A stretch of DNA of 64,000 nt from Nocardioides nematodiphilus (lineage in GTDB: Bacteria; Actinomycetota; Actinomycetes; Propionibacteriales; Nocardioidaceae). Shown here in pieces: positions 44,210 to 54,245 of the stretch. How positions within the stretch are numbered: position 1 is the stretch's first letter; each line of letters starts with the position of its first letter. Location: the NCBI RefSeq assembly GCF_020216525.1, contig NZ_JAIWOY010000012.1, positions 1 through 64,000 of the forward strand, read 5' to 3'. A program made the translations under genes and the position numbers. The notes beneath the pieces were generated by a model. It did no database searches, had not been told where the DNA came from, and was given only the letters and a program-made list of their open reading frames with translations.

Positions 44210-44401
44210 ATGCTGACCATCACGATCGCCATGCTCATCATCCTGCTGCTCGCCGGTGGGGTGGTCGTCTACGTCGCCTACCCCGCACGCGGACACAAGA
44301 CCCCCTACGTGCCCTGGGTCGGGGAGGCGATGGAGAAGGCGGCCGACGCCATGCCGACACTGGAGCCGGAGGAGAGCAAGGACTGGTCGCTCCGCCGTTG
44401 A
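44210..44401 (+). CDS. Small single-span membrane protein, unknown
   Basis: The 63-residue protein has one N-terminal helix (MLTITIAMLIILLLAGGVVV) and a short cytoplasmic tail rich in Glu and Lys (VGEAMEKAADAMPTLEPEES). GGGAGAGGG lies about 12 bases before the ATG. It lies between the thioesterase gene and ftsY, in the same direction, 34 bases from ftsY. No family recognised; its position suggests an accessory membrane role. Confidence 0.65.
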   Translation: MLTITIAMLIILLLAGGVVVYVAYPARGHKTPYVPWVGEAMEKAADAMPTLEPEESKDWSLRR

Positions 44402-44435
44402 GGGGCGGCATCATCGCCTCTGATTGGATGGACCC

Positions 44436-45563
44436 ATGTCCGAGCTTGCCCTTCTGATCCTCGTGATCGCGGTCGCCGCGATCGCACTCATCGGCGGCAG
44501 CGTCGCGCTGCTCGCCGGCCGTCGCCGTGGTCGTACGGCTCCGCCGCCGTCGGTGCCCACCGCGCCGATCCCGGCACCGCCCCAGGTCGAGGGCGAGGCC
44601 GTGCCGGAGGCGCCGGTCGAGGAGCCTGCTGCGACGACGCTCGAGCGCCCCGAGGCGCCGGCCTCCCGCCTGGTCCGCCTGCGTCAACGCCTCGCCGGCT
44701 CGAACAACGCCCTGGGCCGCGGCCTGCTCGCGCTGATCTCGCGTGACCAGCTCGACGAGGACACGTGGGAGGGCATCGAGGACGTGCTCCTCACCTCCGA
44801 CATCGGCGTCGGCCCGACCCAGGAGCTCGTCGAGAGCCTGCGCGCCCGGCTGCGGGTCGAGGGCAACACCGACGCTCGTACGGTCCTGCGCGAGGAGCTG
44901 GTGAAGCTCGTCGACCCGTCGATGGACCGTCGCCTGCAGGTCAGCGGCGCCGACGGCCACCCCGGCGTCGTGCTCGTCGTCGGCGTCAACGGCGCCGGCA
45001 AGACCACCTCGGTCGGCAAGATCGCCCGCATCCTCGTCGCCGAGGACCGCACGGTCATCCTCGGTGCGGCCGACACCTTCCGTGCCGCGGCCGCCGAGCA
45101 GCTCGGCACCTGGGGCGAGCGCGTGGGCGTCGAGGTCGTGCGCGGCCCCGAGGGCAGCGACCCGGCCAGCGTCGCGTTCGACGCGGTGAAGTCCGGTGCG
45201 GACGCGGGCGTGGACACCGTCATCGTCGACACCGCCGGCCGCCTGCAGAACAAGGCCGGCCTGATGGACGAGCTCGGCAAGGTCAAGCGCGTCATCGAGA
45301 AGACCGCACCGGTCACCGAGACCCTGCTCGTGCTCGACGCCACCACCGGCCAGAACGGCCTCATCCAGGCCCGCGTCTTCAGCGAGGCCGTCAACATCAC
45401 CGGCATCGTGCTCACCAAGCTCGACGGCTCGGCCAAGGGCGGCATCGTCGTCCAGGTCCAGCGCGAGCTGGGCGTCCCGGTGAAGCTCGTCGGGCTCGGC
45501 GAGGGCCCCGACGACCTCGCGCCCTTCAGCCCCGAGGCCTTCGTCGACGCCCTGCTCGGTTGA
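44436..45563 (+). CDS. ftsY: Signal recognition particle receptor FtsY
   Basis: The 375-residue protein starts with a membrane helix (about residues 4-26), then a Pro/Glu-rich acidic linker and the NG domain: VVGVNGAGKTTSVGKIAR (G1), DTFRAAAAEQL, VIVDTAGRLQNKAGLMDEL (G3), TKLDGSAKGG and GLGEGPDDLAPF. It receives ribosome-nascent chains from the Ffh particle at the membrane. The N-terminal helix is common in actinobacterial FtsY. Confidence 0.96.
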   Translation: MSELALLILVIAVAAIALIGGSVALLAGRRRGRTAPPPSVPTAPIPAPPQVEGEAVPEAPVEEPAATTLERPEAPASRLVRLRQRLAGSNNALGRGLLALISRDQLDEDTWEGIEDVLLTSDIGVGPTQELVESLRARLRVEGNTDARTVLREELVKLVDPSMDRRLQVSGADGHPGVVLVVGVNGAGKTTSVGKIARILVAEDRTVILGAADTFRAAAAEQLGTWGERVGVEVVRGPEGSDPASVAFDAVKSGADAGVDTVIVDTAGRLQNKAGLMDELGKVKRVIEKTAPVTETLLVLDATTGQNGLIQARVFSEAVNITGIVLTKLDGSAKGGIVVQVQRELGVPVKLVGLGEGPDDLAPFSPEAFVDALLG

Positions 45564-45583
45564 CAGCCAGGTCGAAGCGGGGT

Positions 45584-45610
45584 TGTAACAGCCTCGCGAG
45601 AGCTGTTACA
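45584..45610. promoter_or_regulatory. Inverted repeat upstream of amtB
   Basis: TGTAACAGC and GCTGTTACA are a perfect 9-base inverted repeat around a 9-base spacer. It contains GTAAC and GTTAC, the a-site pattern (GTNAC) of GlnR operators. Confidence 0.6.
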
Positions 45611-45620
45611 TGCCCGCAAC
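45605..45620 (+). promoter_or_regulatory. GlnR-like a-b half site
   Basis: GTTAC-ATGCCC-GCAAC fits the actinobacterial GlnR pattern GTNAC-N6-GNAAC exactly. It lies 126 bases before amtB, a classical GlnR target. A second copy of the a-site (GTAAC, 45585) lies 20 bases upstream. Binding is inference. Confidence 0.6.
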
Positions 45621-45676
45621 ATTCGGTGTGCGGCGTCGAAATCTGTCGGCCCCAGGGTTGCTCCCAGTTCATCAGA

Positions 45677-45712
45677 GCCCGGCGCCGCGACAACGTGGTC
45701 GCGGCCCCGGGC
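45677..45712 (+). promoter_or_regulatory. Leader hairpin of the amtB operon
   Basis: GCCCGG-C-GCCGCGAC pairs with GTCGCGGC-C-CCGGGC around AACGTG: 14 base pairs with one C-C mismatch. It lies 33 bases before the amtB ATG. It could be a processing site or attenuator in the leader, or close the ftsY unit. Confidence 0.5.
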
Positions 45713-45745
45713 CTCTGTCTCAAGCTGTGAGTCCCTGGAGGTCCA

Positions 45746-47438
<1,693 letters not shown>

Positions 47439-47463
47439 TCAGTGATCTGAGTCCATACACACC

Positions 47464-49680
47464 ATGACGGACACCGACCGCAGCCGGCGTACGACGGAGG
47501 CAGACGAGATCTGCGCGAAGGCGTACGCCGGTGCGGGCGGTCCCGAGACCGGTGCGGCACTGATCGCTGTCGGCGGCTACGGCCGACGCGAGCTGGCGCC
47601 GTACTCGGACTGGGACGTCGTCCTGGTCCACGAGGCCGACGTCGACCTCGGCGAGACGGCCTCGGCCATCTGGTACCCGCTGTGGGACCAGGGCGCCAAG
47701 ATCGACCACGCCGTACGCTCGGTGCCCGAGATGCTGGCCACCGCCGAGGGCGACATCCGGGTCGCTCTCGGCCTGCTCGACCTGCGTCACCTCGCCGGTG
47801 ACGCCAACCTGACGCTCCAGCTCCGGACCACGATGCTGGCCCACTGGCGCAAGCACGCCGTGGCCCAGCTGCCCGCGCTGCGCGAGCTCACCCACAAGCG
47901 GCACGAGCTGCTCGGCGAGCTCGCCCACGCCAGCGTCCCGGACCTCAAGGAGATGGAGGGCGGCCTGCGCGACGCCACCGTTCTCAACGCCGTGGTCGCC
48001 ACCTGGATGGTCGACGTGCCGCACGCCGACCTCGAGCGGTGCCGCAAGGCGCTGCTCGACGTGCGCGACATCGTGCAGGAGATCTCCGGGCGCGCCAGCG
48101 ACCGGATCGTCCCGGAGATGTGGGACGACCTCGCCGACCGTCTCGAGCTCGACGACGCGGGGGCCGCGCAGCGGTTCGTCCGCGAGATCGGTCGCCGCAT
48201 CACCCACCTGTCCAACCTCAGCTGGCGGCGGGTCGACGGCTACCTCACCCGCCGCGCCGTCGCCTCGCCGCGCGCGCCGCAGCTCACCCCGCTGGCCCCC
48301 GGTGTCGCCCTCTCGGCCAACGAGGTCGTCCTCGACAAGACCGCCCGGCCCGCCCAGGACCCGATGCTCCTGCTGCGCGCCGCCGCCCACGCCGCCGAGC
48401 ACGACGTGGTGCTCGCGCCGGCCACCGCCGCCCGGCTGGCCCGCGACGGCGTCGCGCTGGCGGCGCCGTGGCCGACCGAGGCCCGCCAGCTCTTCGTACG
48501 CCTCCTCGCCGCCGGCGAGGGTCTCCTCGACGTGTGGGAGACGCTCGAGGAGACCGGCGCGCTGCAGCGGATCCTGCCCGAGTGGGAGAAGGTCCGGCTC
48601 CTGCCGCACGCCTCGGTCATCCACCGCTTCACCGTCGACCGGCACTCGGTCGAGACCTGCATCGAGGCCTCCGCGCTGATCCGCTCCGTGGGTCGCGCGG
48701 ACGTCCTGCTGGTGAGCGCTCTGCTGCATGACATCGGCAAGGGCTCCCTCGTCGAGCACTCCGTTGCCGGGGAGCCGGTCGCCCGGGCGATCGCCGAGCG
48801 GATGGGCTTCGACGCGCGCGGCGTCGACCTGGTCGCCACCCTCGTGCGCTGGCACCTGCTGCTCGTCACGACCGCCACCACCCGGGATCCGGAGGATCCC
48901 GCCACCGTGGACGTGATCCTCGAGCACATCAAGGACGCCGAGACCCTCAGCCTGCTCACCGCGCTCACCGAGGCCGACGCCAAGGCGACCAGCCCCAAGG
49001 CCTGGACCTCGTGGCGCGCCCGCCAGGTGCTCGACCTCGCCGACCGGGCGCAGCGGCGGCTGGCCAGCGGCGCGGGTGCCGCCGCGACCGACAGCTTCGA
49101 GCCGGTCGCCATCCCGGACGAGGCCCGCCGCGGCGGCGTCTCCATCGTGGTCGACCCCCTGTCGGACGGCTCGCGGGTCACCGTGGTCGCGCCGGACCGG
49201 GTCGGCCTGCTCGCGGACATGGCCGCCACCTTCGGCCTGCAGCGCGTCGCCGTCAGGTCGGCGCGCGTGTGGCCGCAGGAGCCGTACGGCGTGACCGTGT
49301 GGGAGGTCGCCGAGCCGGCGCTCGACCCGCGTGTGCTGCGCGAGCGGTTCACCGCGGTCAGCGAGGGCCGCCTCGATCCGTCCACCCGGCTCAAGCCCGC
49401 CGCGTCGCGCGGCCTGGCGCCCGCGGTCGTGATCCGGCCCGAGGCCGGCACGCACGCCACCGTGCTGGAGGTCCGTACCGACGACCGGCCCGGGGTGGTC
49501 TACCTCGTCACGGCCACGCTCGCGCGGCTCGGGATCACCGTGCGCAGCGCCCACGTCGACACCCTCGGCCCGCAGGCCGTCGACGTCTTCTACCTGCAGG
49601 AGGCCTCGGCCGGCACGCTCGCCGAGGAGCGGGCAGCGAGCGCCGCCGGAGCCGTCCGGGCGGCGCTGGCGGGGGAGTAG
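47464..49680 (+). CDS. glnD: PII-modifying nucleotidyltransferase GlnD
   Basis: The 738-residue protein has the nucleotidyltransferase motif VGGYGRRELAPYSDWDVVLV (S-D-x-D metal ligands), a GlnE/GlnD helix region, an HD domain (HRFTVDRHSVET, LLHDIGKG) and two C-terminal ACT domains (about 560-640 and 665-735: VTVVAPDRVGLLADMA, VRTDDRPGVVYLVTA). It attaches a nucleotide to PII under nitrogen limitation; in actinobacteria the group can be AMP rather than UMP. ATG 47464 lies 25 bases after glnK. Confidence 0.95.
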   Translation: MTDTDRSRRTTEADEICAKAYAGAGGPETGAALIAVGGYGRRELAPYSDWDVVLVHEADVDLGETASAIWYPLWDQGAKIDHAVRSVPEMLATAEGDIRVALGLLDLRHLAGDANLTLQLRTTMLAHWRKHAVAQLPALRELTHKRHELLGELAHASVPDLKEMEGGLRDATVLNAVVATWMVDVPHADLERCRKALLDVRDIVQEISGRASDRIVPEMWDDLADRLELDDAGAAQRFVREIGRRITHLSNLSWRRVDGYLTRRAVASPRAPQLTPLAPGVALSANEVVLDKTARPAQDPMLLLRAAAHAAEHDVVLAPATAARLARDGVALAAPWPTEARQLFVRLLAAGEGLLDVWETLEETGALQRILPEWEKVRLLPHASVIHRFTVDRHSVETCIEASALIRSVGRADVLLVSALLHDIGKGSLVEHSVAGEPVARAIAERMGFDARGVDLVATLVRWHLLLVTTATTRDPEDPATVDVILEHIKDAETLSLLTALTEADAKATSPKAWTSWRARQVLDLADRAQRRLASGAGAAATDSFEPVAIPDEARRGGVSIVVDPLSDGSRVTVVAPDRVGLLADMAATFGLQRVAVRSARVWPQEPYGVTVWEVAEPALDPRVLRERFTAVSEGRLDPSTRLKPAASRGLAPAVVIRPEAGTHATVLEVRTDDRPGVVYLVTATLARLGITVRSAHVDTLGPQAVDVFYLQEASAGTLAEERAASAAGAVRAALAGE

Positions 49681-49746
49681 GGCGCGCGCACAGGGTCCGG
49701 TTAGGCTTGCGCCCGACGATCCACCTGCTTATTCGAGAAGGACCTG

Positions 49747-51315
49747 ATGTTCGCCACCCTCTCCGACCGGCTCGCTGACACCTTCAAGAACCTCCGGGGG
49801 AAGGGTCGCCTCAGCGAGGCGGACATCGACGCCACGGCGCGCGAGATCCGGATCGCGCTGCTCGAGGCCGATGTCGCGCTGCCGGTGGTGCGCGAGTTCG
49901 TCGCCAATGTCAAGGAGCGGGCCCGCGGCGCCGAGGTGAGCCAGGCGCTCAACCCGGCCCAGCAGATCGTCAAGATCGTCAACGAGGAGCTCGTCGCGAT
50001 CCTCGGCGGCGAGACCCGTCGTCTCCGGTACGCCAAGTCCGGCCCGACCGTCATCATGCTCGCCGGCCTCCAGGGTGCCGGCAAGACCACGCTGGCGGCC
50101 AAGCTGGCGCTCTGGCTCAAGGAGCAGGGCAAGTCCCCGCTGCTGGTCGCCTGCGACCTCCAGCGCCCCAACGCCGTCAACCAGCTCCAGGTCAACGGCG
50201 AGCGCGTCGGCGTCCCGGTCTACGCCCCCGAGGCGGGCAACGGCACCGGCAACCCGGTCCAGGTCGCCCAGGCCTCGATCGAGGAGGCCAAGCGCAAGCT
50301 GCACGACGTCGTCATCGTCGACACCGCCGGCCGCCTCGGCATCGACCAGGAGCTGATGCAGCAGGCCGCGGACATCCGCGACGCGGTCAACCCCGACGAG
50401 GTCCTCTTCGTCGTCGACGCCATGATCGGCCAGGACGCGGTCACCACCGCGCAGGCCTTCCTCGACGGCGTCGGGTACGACGGCGTCGTGCTCACCAAGC
50501 TCGACGGCGACGCCCGCGGTGGCGCGGCCCTTTCCATCGTCAGCCTCACCGGCAAGCCGGTCATCTTCGCCTCCAACGGCGAGAAGATGACCGACTTCGA
50601 CCTGTTCCACCCCGACCGGATGGCATCGCGCATTCTCGACATGGGCGACGTCATGACGCTCATCGAGCAGGCGGAGAAGGCGTTCGACGCCGAGGAGTCG
50701 GCCCGCGCGGCCGAGAAGCTCGCCGGCGGCGACTTCACCCTCGACGACTTCCTCAAGCAGATGCAGCAGATCCGCAAACTCGGCTCGATGTCGAAGCTGA
50801 TGGGGATGCTGCCCGGCATGGGCCAGTTCCGCGACCAGCTCGCCAACTTCGACGAGCGTGAGATCGACCGGATCCAGGCGATCATCCAGTCGATGACGCC
50901 GGCCGAGCGGGCCAACCCCAAGATCATCGACGGCTCGCGTCGCGCCCGGATCGCCAAGGGCTCGGGTCGCCAGACCTCCGACGTCAACCAGCTGGTGGAC
51001 CGGTTCACCGAGGCCCGCAAGATGATGCAGCAGCTCGCCAGCGGCGGCGGGATGCCGGGCATGCCCGGGATGCCCGGTGCCGGCTTCGGCAAGCGCGCCG
51101 GTGCCAAGCAGGCCCCGCAGGCCAAGAAGGGCAAGGGCGCCCGCAAGTCCGGCAACCCGGCCAAGGCCGCCCAGGAGGCGAAGGCCGCCGCTGCCGCCGA
51201 GGCCGCCAAGCCGAAGGCGAACCCGTTCGCCCAGCCGGGCACCGAGGACATCGACTACGAGGCCGCCGCCGCGCAGCTCAACCTCCCGAGCGACTTCTCC
51301 AAGTTCTTGAAGTGA
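49747..51315 (+). CDS. ffh: Signal recognition particle protein Ffh
   Basis: The 522-residue GTPase has the N domain, G1 LAGLQGAGKTTLAAKLAL, DLQRPNAVNQL, VIVDTAGRLGIDQELM, TKLDGDARGGAAL, and a Met-rich M domain (MSKLMGMLPGMGQF, RIAKGSGRQTSDVNQLVDRF, GGGMPGMPGMPG). An Ala/Lys-rich C-terminal extension follows. It binds signal sequences and SRP RNA and docks on FtsY. Its TGA stop is the first part of a GTGACC element of the 60-bp repeat block. Confidence 0.97.
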   Translation: MFATLSDRLADTFKNLRGKGRLSEADIDATAREIRIALLEADVALPVVREFVANVKERARGAEVSQALNPAQQIVKIVNEELVAILGGETRRLRYAKSGPTVIMLAGLQGAGKTTLAAKLALWLKEQGKSPLLVACDLQRPNAVNQLQVNGERVGVPVYAPEAGNGTGNPVQVAQASIEEAKRKLHDVVIVDTAGRLGIDQELMQQAADIRDAVNPDEVLFVVDAMIGQDAVTTAQAFLDGVGYDGVVLTKLDGDARGGAALSIVSLTGKPVIFASNGEKMTDFDLFHPDRMASRILDMGDVMTLIEQAEKAFDAEESARAAEKLAGGDFTLDDFLKQMQQIRKLGSMSKLMGMLPGMGQFRDQLANFDEREIDRIQAIIQSMTPAERANPKIIDGSRRARIAKGSGRQTSDVNQLVDRFTEARKMMQQLASGGGMPGMPGMPGAGFGKRAGAKQAPQAKKGKGARKSGNPAKAAQEAKAAAAAEAAKPKANPFAQPGTEDIDYEAAAAQLNLPSDFSKFLK

Positions 51316-51600
51316 CCTCGCGCGACCAAAAGGTCACGGTGACCCTTCGCGGCGAGAGTGACCCCTCGCAAGGGTCACGCTCGCCCCAAAAGGTCACGGT
51401 GACCCTTCGCGGCGAGAGTGACCCCTCGCAAGGGTCACGCTCGCCCCAAAAGGTCACGGTGACCCTTCGCGGCGAGAGTGACCCCTCGCAAGGGTCACGC
51501 TCGCCCCAAAAGGTCACGGTGACCCTTCGCGGCGAGAGTGACCCCTCGCAAGGGTCACGCTCGCCCCAAAGGGTCACGGTGACCCTTTGGAGGGCGGGGT
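51312..51600. repeat. 60-bp tandem repeat block with nested palindromes
   Basis: Three identical 60-base lines (51361-51420, 51421-51480, 51481-51540) plus flanking partial copies cover nearly the whole ffh to NYN-gene gap. Each unit holds GGTCAC-G-GTGACC and a larger hairpin (first copy 51351-51385: GGCGAG-A-GTGACCC, loop, GGGTCAC-G-CTCGCC). The final copy (51566-51590) is a perfect 12-base inverted repeat. The unit is open in one frame on both strands (20-residue repeats). The plus-strand frame overlaps the ffh stop and the next gene's GTG by 4 bases each, so a small repeat peptide cannot be excluded. Confidence 0.95.
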
Positions 51601-51964
51601 GACCACCGTCCTGGTCGTTGACGCCGCCAACGTCGTGGGCGCGCGCCCCGACGCCTGGTGGAAGGATCGCGCCGGCGCGGCGATCCGCCTGTACGACGAG
51701 ATCTGCGCCGCGGATCTCGCGTACGACACCATCGTGCTCGTCCTCGAGGGCGAGGCGAAGAAGGGCGTCCCTGCGGTCAAGCAACGCGGGCTGCGGGTGG
51801 TGCACGCCGCCAAGGACGGGGACTCCACGATCGTCGCCGAGGCCCGGGCGGCTGCTGCCACGGGCCAGCGGGTCACCGTCGTCACCGCCGACCGCGCCCT
51901 GCAGGCCAACGTCGCCGCCGTGGCGACGACGATGAGCCCGATGGAACTGATCGCACGGCTGTAG
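51599..51964 (+). CDS. NYN/PIN-like domain protein
   Basis: The 121-residue protein has LVVDAANVVGARPDAWWKDR (an N-terminal metal-binding Asp), TIVLVLEGEAKKG, VHAAKDGDSTIVAEA and VTVVTADRALQANV. The acidic pattern D...E...D...D fits a NYN/PIN-type RNase fold. Homologues in actinobacteria are sometimes labelled NTP pyrophosphohydrolase, which I cannot support from motifs. The GTG at 51599 has GGAGG 5 bases upstream; both belong to the end of the repeat block. Confidence 0.75.
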   Translation: MTTVLVVDAANVVGARPDAWWKDRAGAAIRLYDEICAADLAYDTIVLVLEGEAKKGVPAVKQRGLRVVHAAKDGDSTIVAEARAAAATGQRVTVVTADRALQANVAAVATTMSPMELIARL

Positions 51965-52045
51965 CCCCCGCCTGTGGGAGCGCTCTTCGCCGACGACCCG
52001 TCTGGCCGGCTGACCAGTTCTGCGGCTGCCCCGATAGGGCGTTGA

Positions 52046-52061
52046 CGTGATCCACGTCACG
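52046..52061. promoter_or_regulatory. Crp/GlxR-type palindrome before the GH3 gene
   Basis: CGTGA-TCCACG-TCACG has the same arms as the site at 2318-2333. It overlaps a possible promoter: TTGACG (52042-52047), 18-base spacer, TACGTT (52066-52071). The shifted palindrome TGACGTG-ATC-CACGTCA (52043-52059) overlaps it. Carbon-responsive control of a glycosidase gene would make sense but is inference. Confidence 0.55.
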
Positions 52062-52120
52062 TCCCTACGTTGACGGGTGACAACGCGTTTCTTCCTTTTT
52101 CTCGGGCAAAGGAGTCACCC

Positions 52121-54187
52121 GTGCCATCACGCACACCCATCTCGGGCCGCCGCACCCTGGCGGCCGCAGCAGCCGGCGTCCTCGCACTCGGTCTGCTCGC
52201 CACCGGTCCGGCGACCGCCCGACCTGCAGGTCACGGTCACGACGGACAGCACGCGCACCACGCGGACAAGCGACACCACCACAAGCACCATGGACATCAC
52301 AAGCATCACCGGCATCACGGGCCGGCGTACAAGGACGCCCGGCTCCCCGTCGGCAGGCGGGTCGCCGACCTGCTCTCGCGGATGACCCTCGCTGAGAAGA
52401 TCGGCCAGATGACCCAGGCCGAGCGGCAGGATCTGGCCGACCCGACCAAGGTCGCGACCTGGAAGCTCGGCAGCGTGCTGTCGGGCGGCGGTTCGGTCCC
52501 CACCCCGAACACGCCGACCGCCTTCGCCGACATGGTCGACACCTACCAGAAGGCGGCGCTGTCGACCCGGCTCGGCATCCCGATCCTGTACGGCATCGAT
52601 GCGGTGCACGGCGACGGCAACATCGCCGGCTCCACGGTGTTCCCGCACAACATCGGCCTCGGTGCGACCCGCAACCCGGCGCTCGTCGAGCGGGTCGAGC
52701 ACGTCACCGCCGAGGAGACCCGGGCCTCGGGTCCGCAGTGGGCGTTCGCGCCGTGCATCTGCGTGGCCCGCGACGACCGCTGGGGCCGGACGTACGAGTC
52801 GTTCGGCGAGGACCCCAAGCTGGTCGAGTCGATGGAGACCGCGATCGACGGCTTCCAGGGTCACCGGATCAGCGACCTGGCCCACAACGACCGGGTGCTG
52901 GCGACCGCGAAGCACTTCGCCGGTGATGGGCTGACGACCTACGACGCCACCAAGGCCGGCACCGGCTCGTACCCGATCGACCAGGGCGTCGACCAGGTCT
53001 CGAAGGCCGACTTCGCCCGGCTCGCGCTCGCGCCGTACGTCGACGCGATCAAGCGCCACGGCGTCCAGTCCGTGATGCCGTCGTTCTCCAGCGTCGACTA
53101 CACCGACGACGGCCTCGGCAACCCGGTCAAGATGAGCGCCAACAGGGCCCTCATCACAGGGTGGCTCAAGCAACAGCAGCGGTTCCAGGGCCTGGTGATC
53201 TCCGACTGGCAGGCGATCCGGCAGCTGCCGGGCACCTACAGCGAGCAGGTCGCGGCCGGCGTCAACGCCGGCATCGACATGTTCATGGAGCCGTACTCCG
53301 GCAGCACCACCGGTGCCCCGGAGTTCGAAAGCGCACTGACCTCGCTGGTCACGGCCGGCACGGTGCCGATGAGCCGGATCAACGACGCCGTGGCGCGGAT
53401 CCTGCGGGTGAAGTTCGAGCTCGGCCTCTTCGAGCACCCGTACACCGACCGCACGCACCTCGCCTCGGTCGGCAGCGCGGCGCACCACGCCCTCGCCCGT
53501 CGGGCGGCGGCCGAGTCGCAGGTGCTGCTCAAGAACGACGCGGGCACGCTGCCGCTCAAGCCGAGCGCACACCCGGTCTACGTCGCGGGCAGCAATGCCA
53601 ACAGCATGGGCAACCAGGCGGGCGGCTGGACGCTGACGTGGCAGGGCGGCTCCACCAACGTCGTCCCCGGCACCACCATCCTCGACGGGATCAAGGCCGA
53701 CTCCGGCACCAGCGCCGTGACCTACAGCGCCGACGCCTCCACGCCTGTCCCGGCCGGCGCCGACGGCATCGTCGTGGTCGGCGAGACGCCGTACGCGGAG
53801 GGCTTCGGCGACGTCGGCGGCCCGCAGTGGGCCTACGACCCGGCCGACAACAACGTGCCGCGCCAGCCCCAGACGATGCAGCTCGCGGCCGCTGACACCC
53901 AGGCGATCAAGACGGTCTGCGCCGCAGCCGCCACCTGCACCGTCGTGGTCGTCTCGGGCCGCCCGGTCATCATCCCGCCGGACGTCCTCTCGGTCACCGA
54001 CGCGCTGGTCGCCGGCTGGCTGCCGGGCAGTGAGGGGATCGGCGTGGCCGACGACCTGTTCGGCCTGCACCGCTACGCCGGCAAGCTCCCGGTCACCTGG
54101 CCGAAGAGCATCGACCAGGAGCCGATCAACGTCGGCGACGCGACGTACGACCCGCTCTTCGCGTTCGGTTTCGGCTTGAAGGACTGA
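52121..54187 (+). CDS. Secreted glycoside hydrolase family 3 beta-glucosidase
   Basis: The 688-residue protein has a signal peptide (residues 1-33) with a twin-Arg SGRRTLAA start, suggesting Tat export. A His-rich segment follows (residues 38-66, 16 His of 29). The GH3 N-terminal domain has RMTLAEKIGQMTQAER, STRLGIPILYGIDAVHG, TAKHFAGDG and the likely nucleophile Asp in GLVISDWQAI. The C-terminal (alpha/beta)6 domain has ARRAAAESQVLLKNDAGTLPL and YDPLFAFGFGL. It resembles barley-type beta-D-glucan exohydrolases, so beta-1,3/1,4-glucosides are likely substrates. GTG 52121 is set by AAAGGAG 6 bases upstream. Confidence 0.92.
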   Translation: MPSRTPISGRRTLAAAAAGVLALGLLATGPATARPAGHGHDGQHAHHADKRHHHKHHGHHKHHRHHGPAYKDARLPVGRRVADLLSRMTLAEKIGQMTQAERQDLADPTKVATWKLGSVLSGGGSVPTPNTPTAFADMVDTYQKAALSTRLGIPILYGIDAVHGDGNIAGSTVFPHNIGLGATRNPALVERVEHVTAEETRASGPQWAFAPCICVARDDRWGRTYESFGEDPKLVESMETAIDGFQGHRISDLAHNDRVLATAKHFAGDGLTTYDATKAGTGSYPIDQGVDQVSKADFARLALAPYVDAIKRHGVQSVMPSFSSVDYTDDGLGNPVKMSANRALITGWLKQQQRFQGLVISDWQAIRQLPGTYSEQVAAGVNAGIDMFMEPYSGSTTGAPEFESALTSLVTAGTVPMSRINDAVARILRVKFELGLFEHPYTDRTHLASVGSAAHHALARRAAAESQVLLKNDAGTLPLKPSAHPVYVAGSNANSMGNQAGGWTLTWQGGSTNVVPGTTILDGIKADSGTSAVTYSADASTPVPAGADGIVVVGETPYAEGFGDVGGPQWAYDPADNNVPRQPQTMQLAAADTQAIKTVCAAAATCTVVVVSGRPVIIPPDVLSVTDALVAGWLPGSEGIGVADDLFGLHRYAGKLPVTWPKSIDQEPINVGDATYDPLFAFGFGLKD

Positions 54188-54210
54188 TCGATCAGCGGTG
54201 AGCTCATGCG

Positions 54211-54245
54211 CGGTCATGACCCGGGTAACGTCCGGGTCATGACCG
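54211..54245. promoter_or_regulatory. Perfect 14-base inverted repeat over the amidohydrolase start
   Basis: CGGTCATGACCCGG and CCGGGTCATGACCG flank the 7-base spacer GTAACGT. Each arm itself contains the palindrome GGTCATGACC. The start codon ATG (54239) lies in the right arm, and the -10-like TAACGT (54226-54231) covers the spacer. Confidence 0.75.
54226..54231 (+). promoter_or_regulatory. -10 box of the amidohydrolase gene (leaderless)
   Basis: TAACGT is followed by 7 bases and ATG 54239. Confidence 0.6.

Noticed and set aside
51312..51602. The 60-bp block as a CRISPR array
   Set aside because: There are no unique spacers; the complete 60-base unit repeats, and no cas genes are near.
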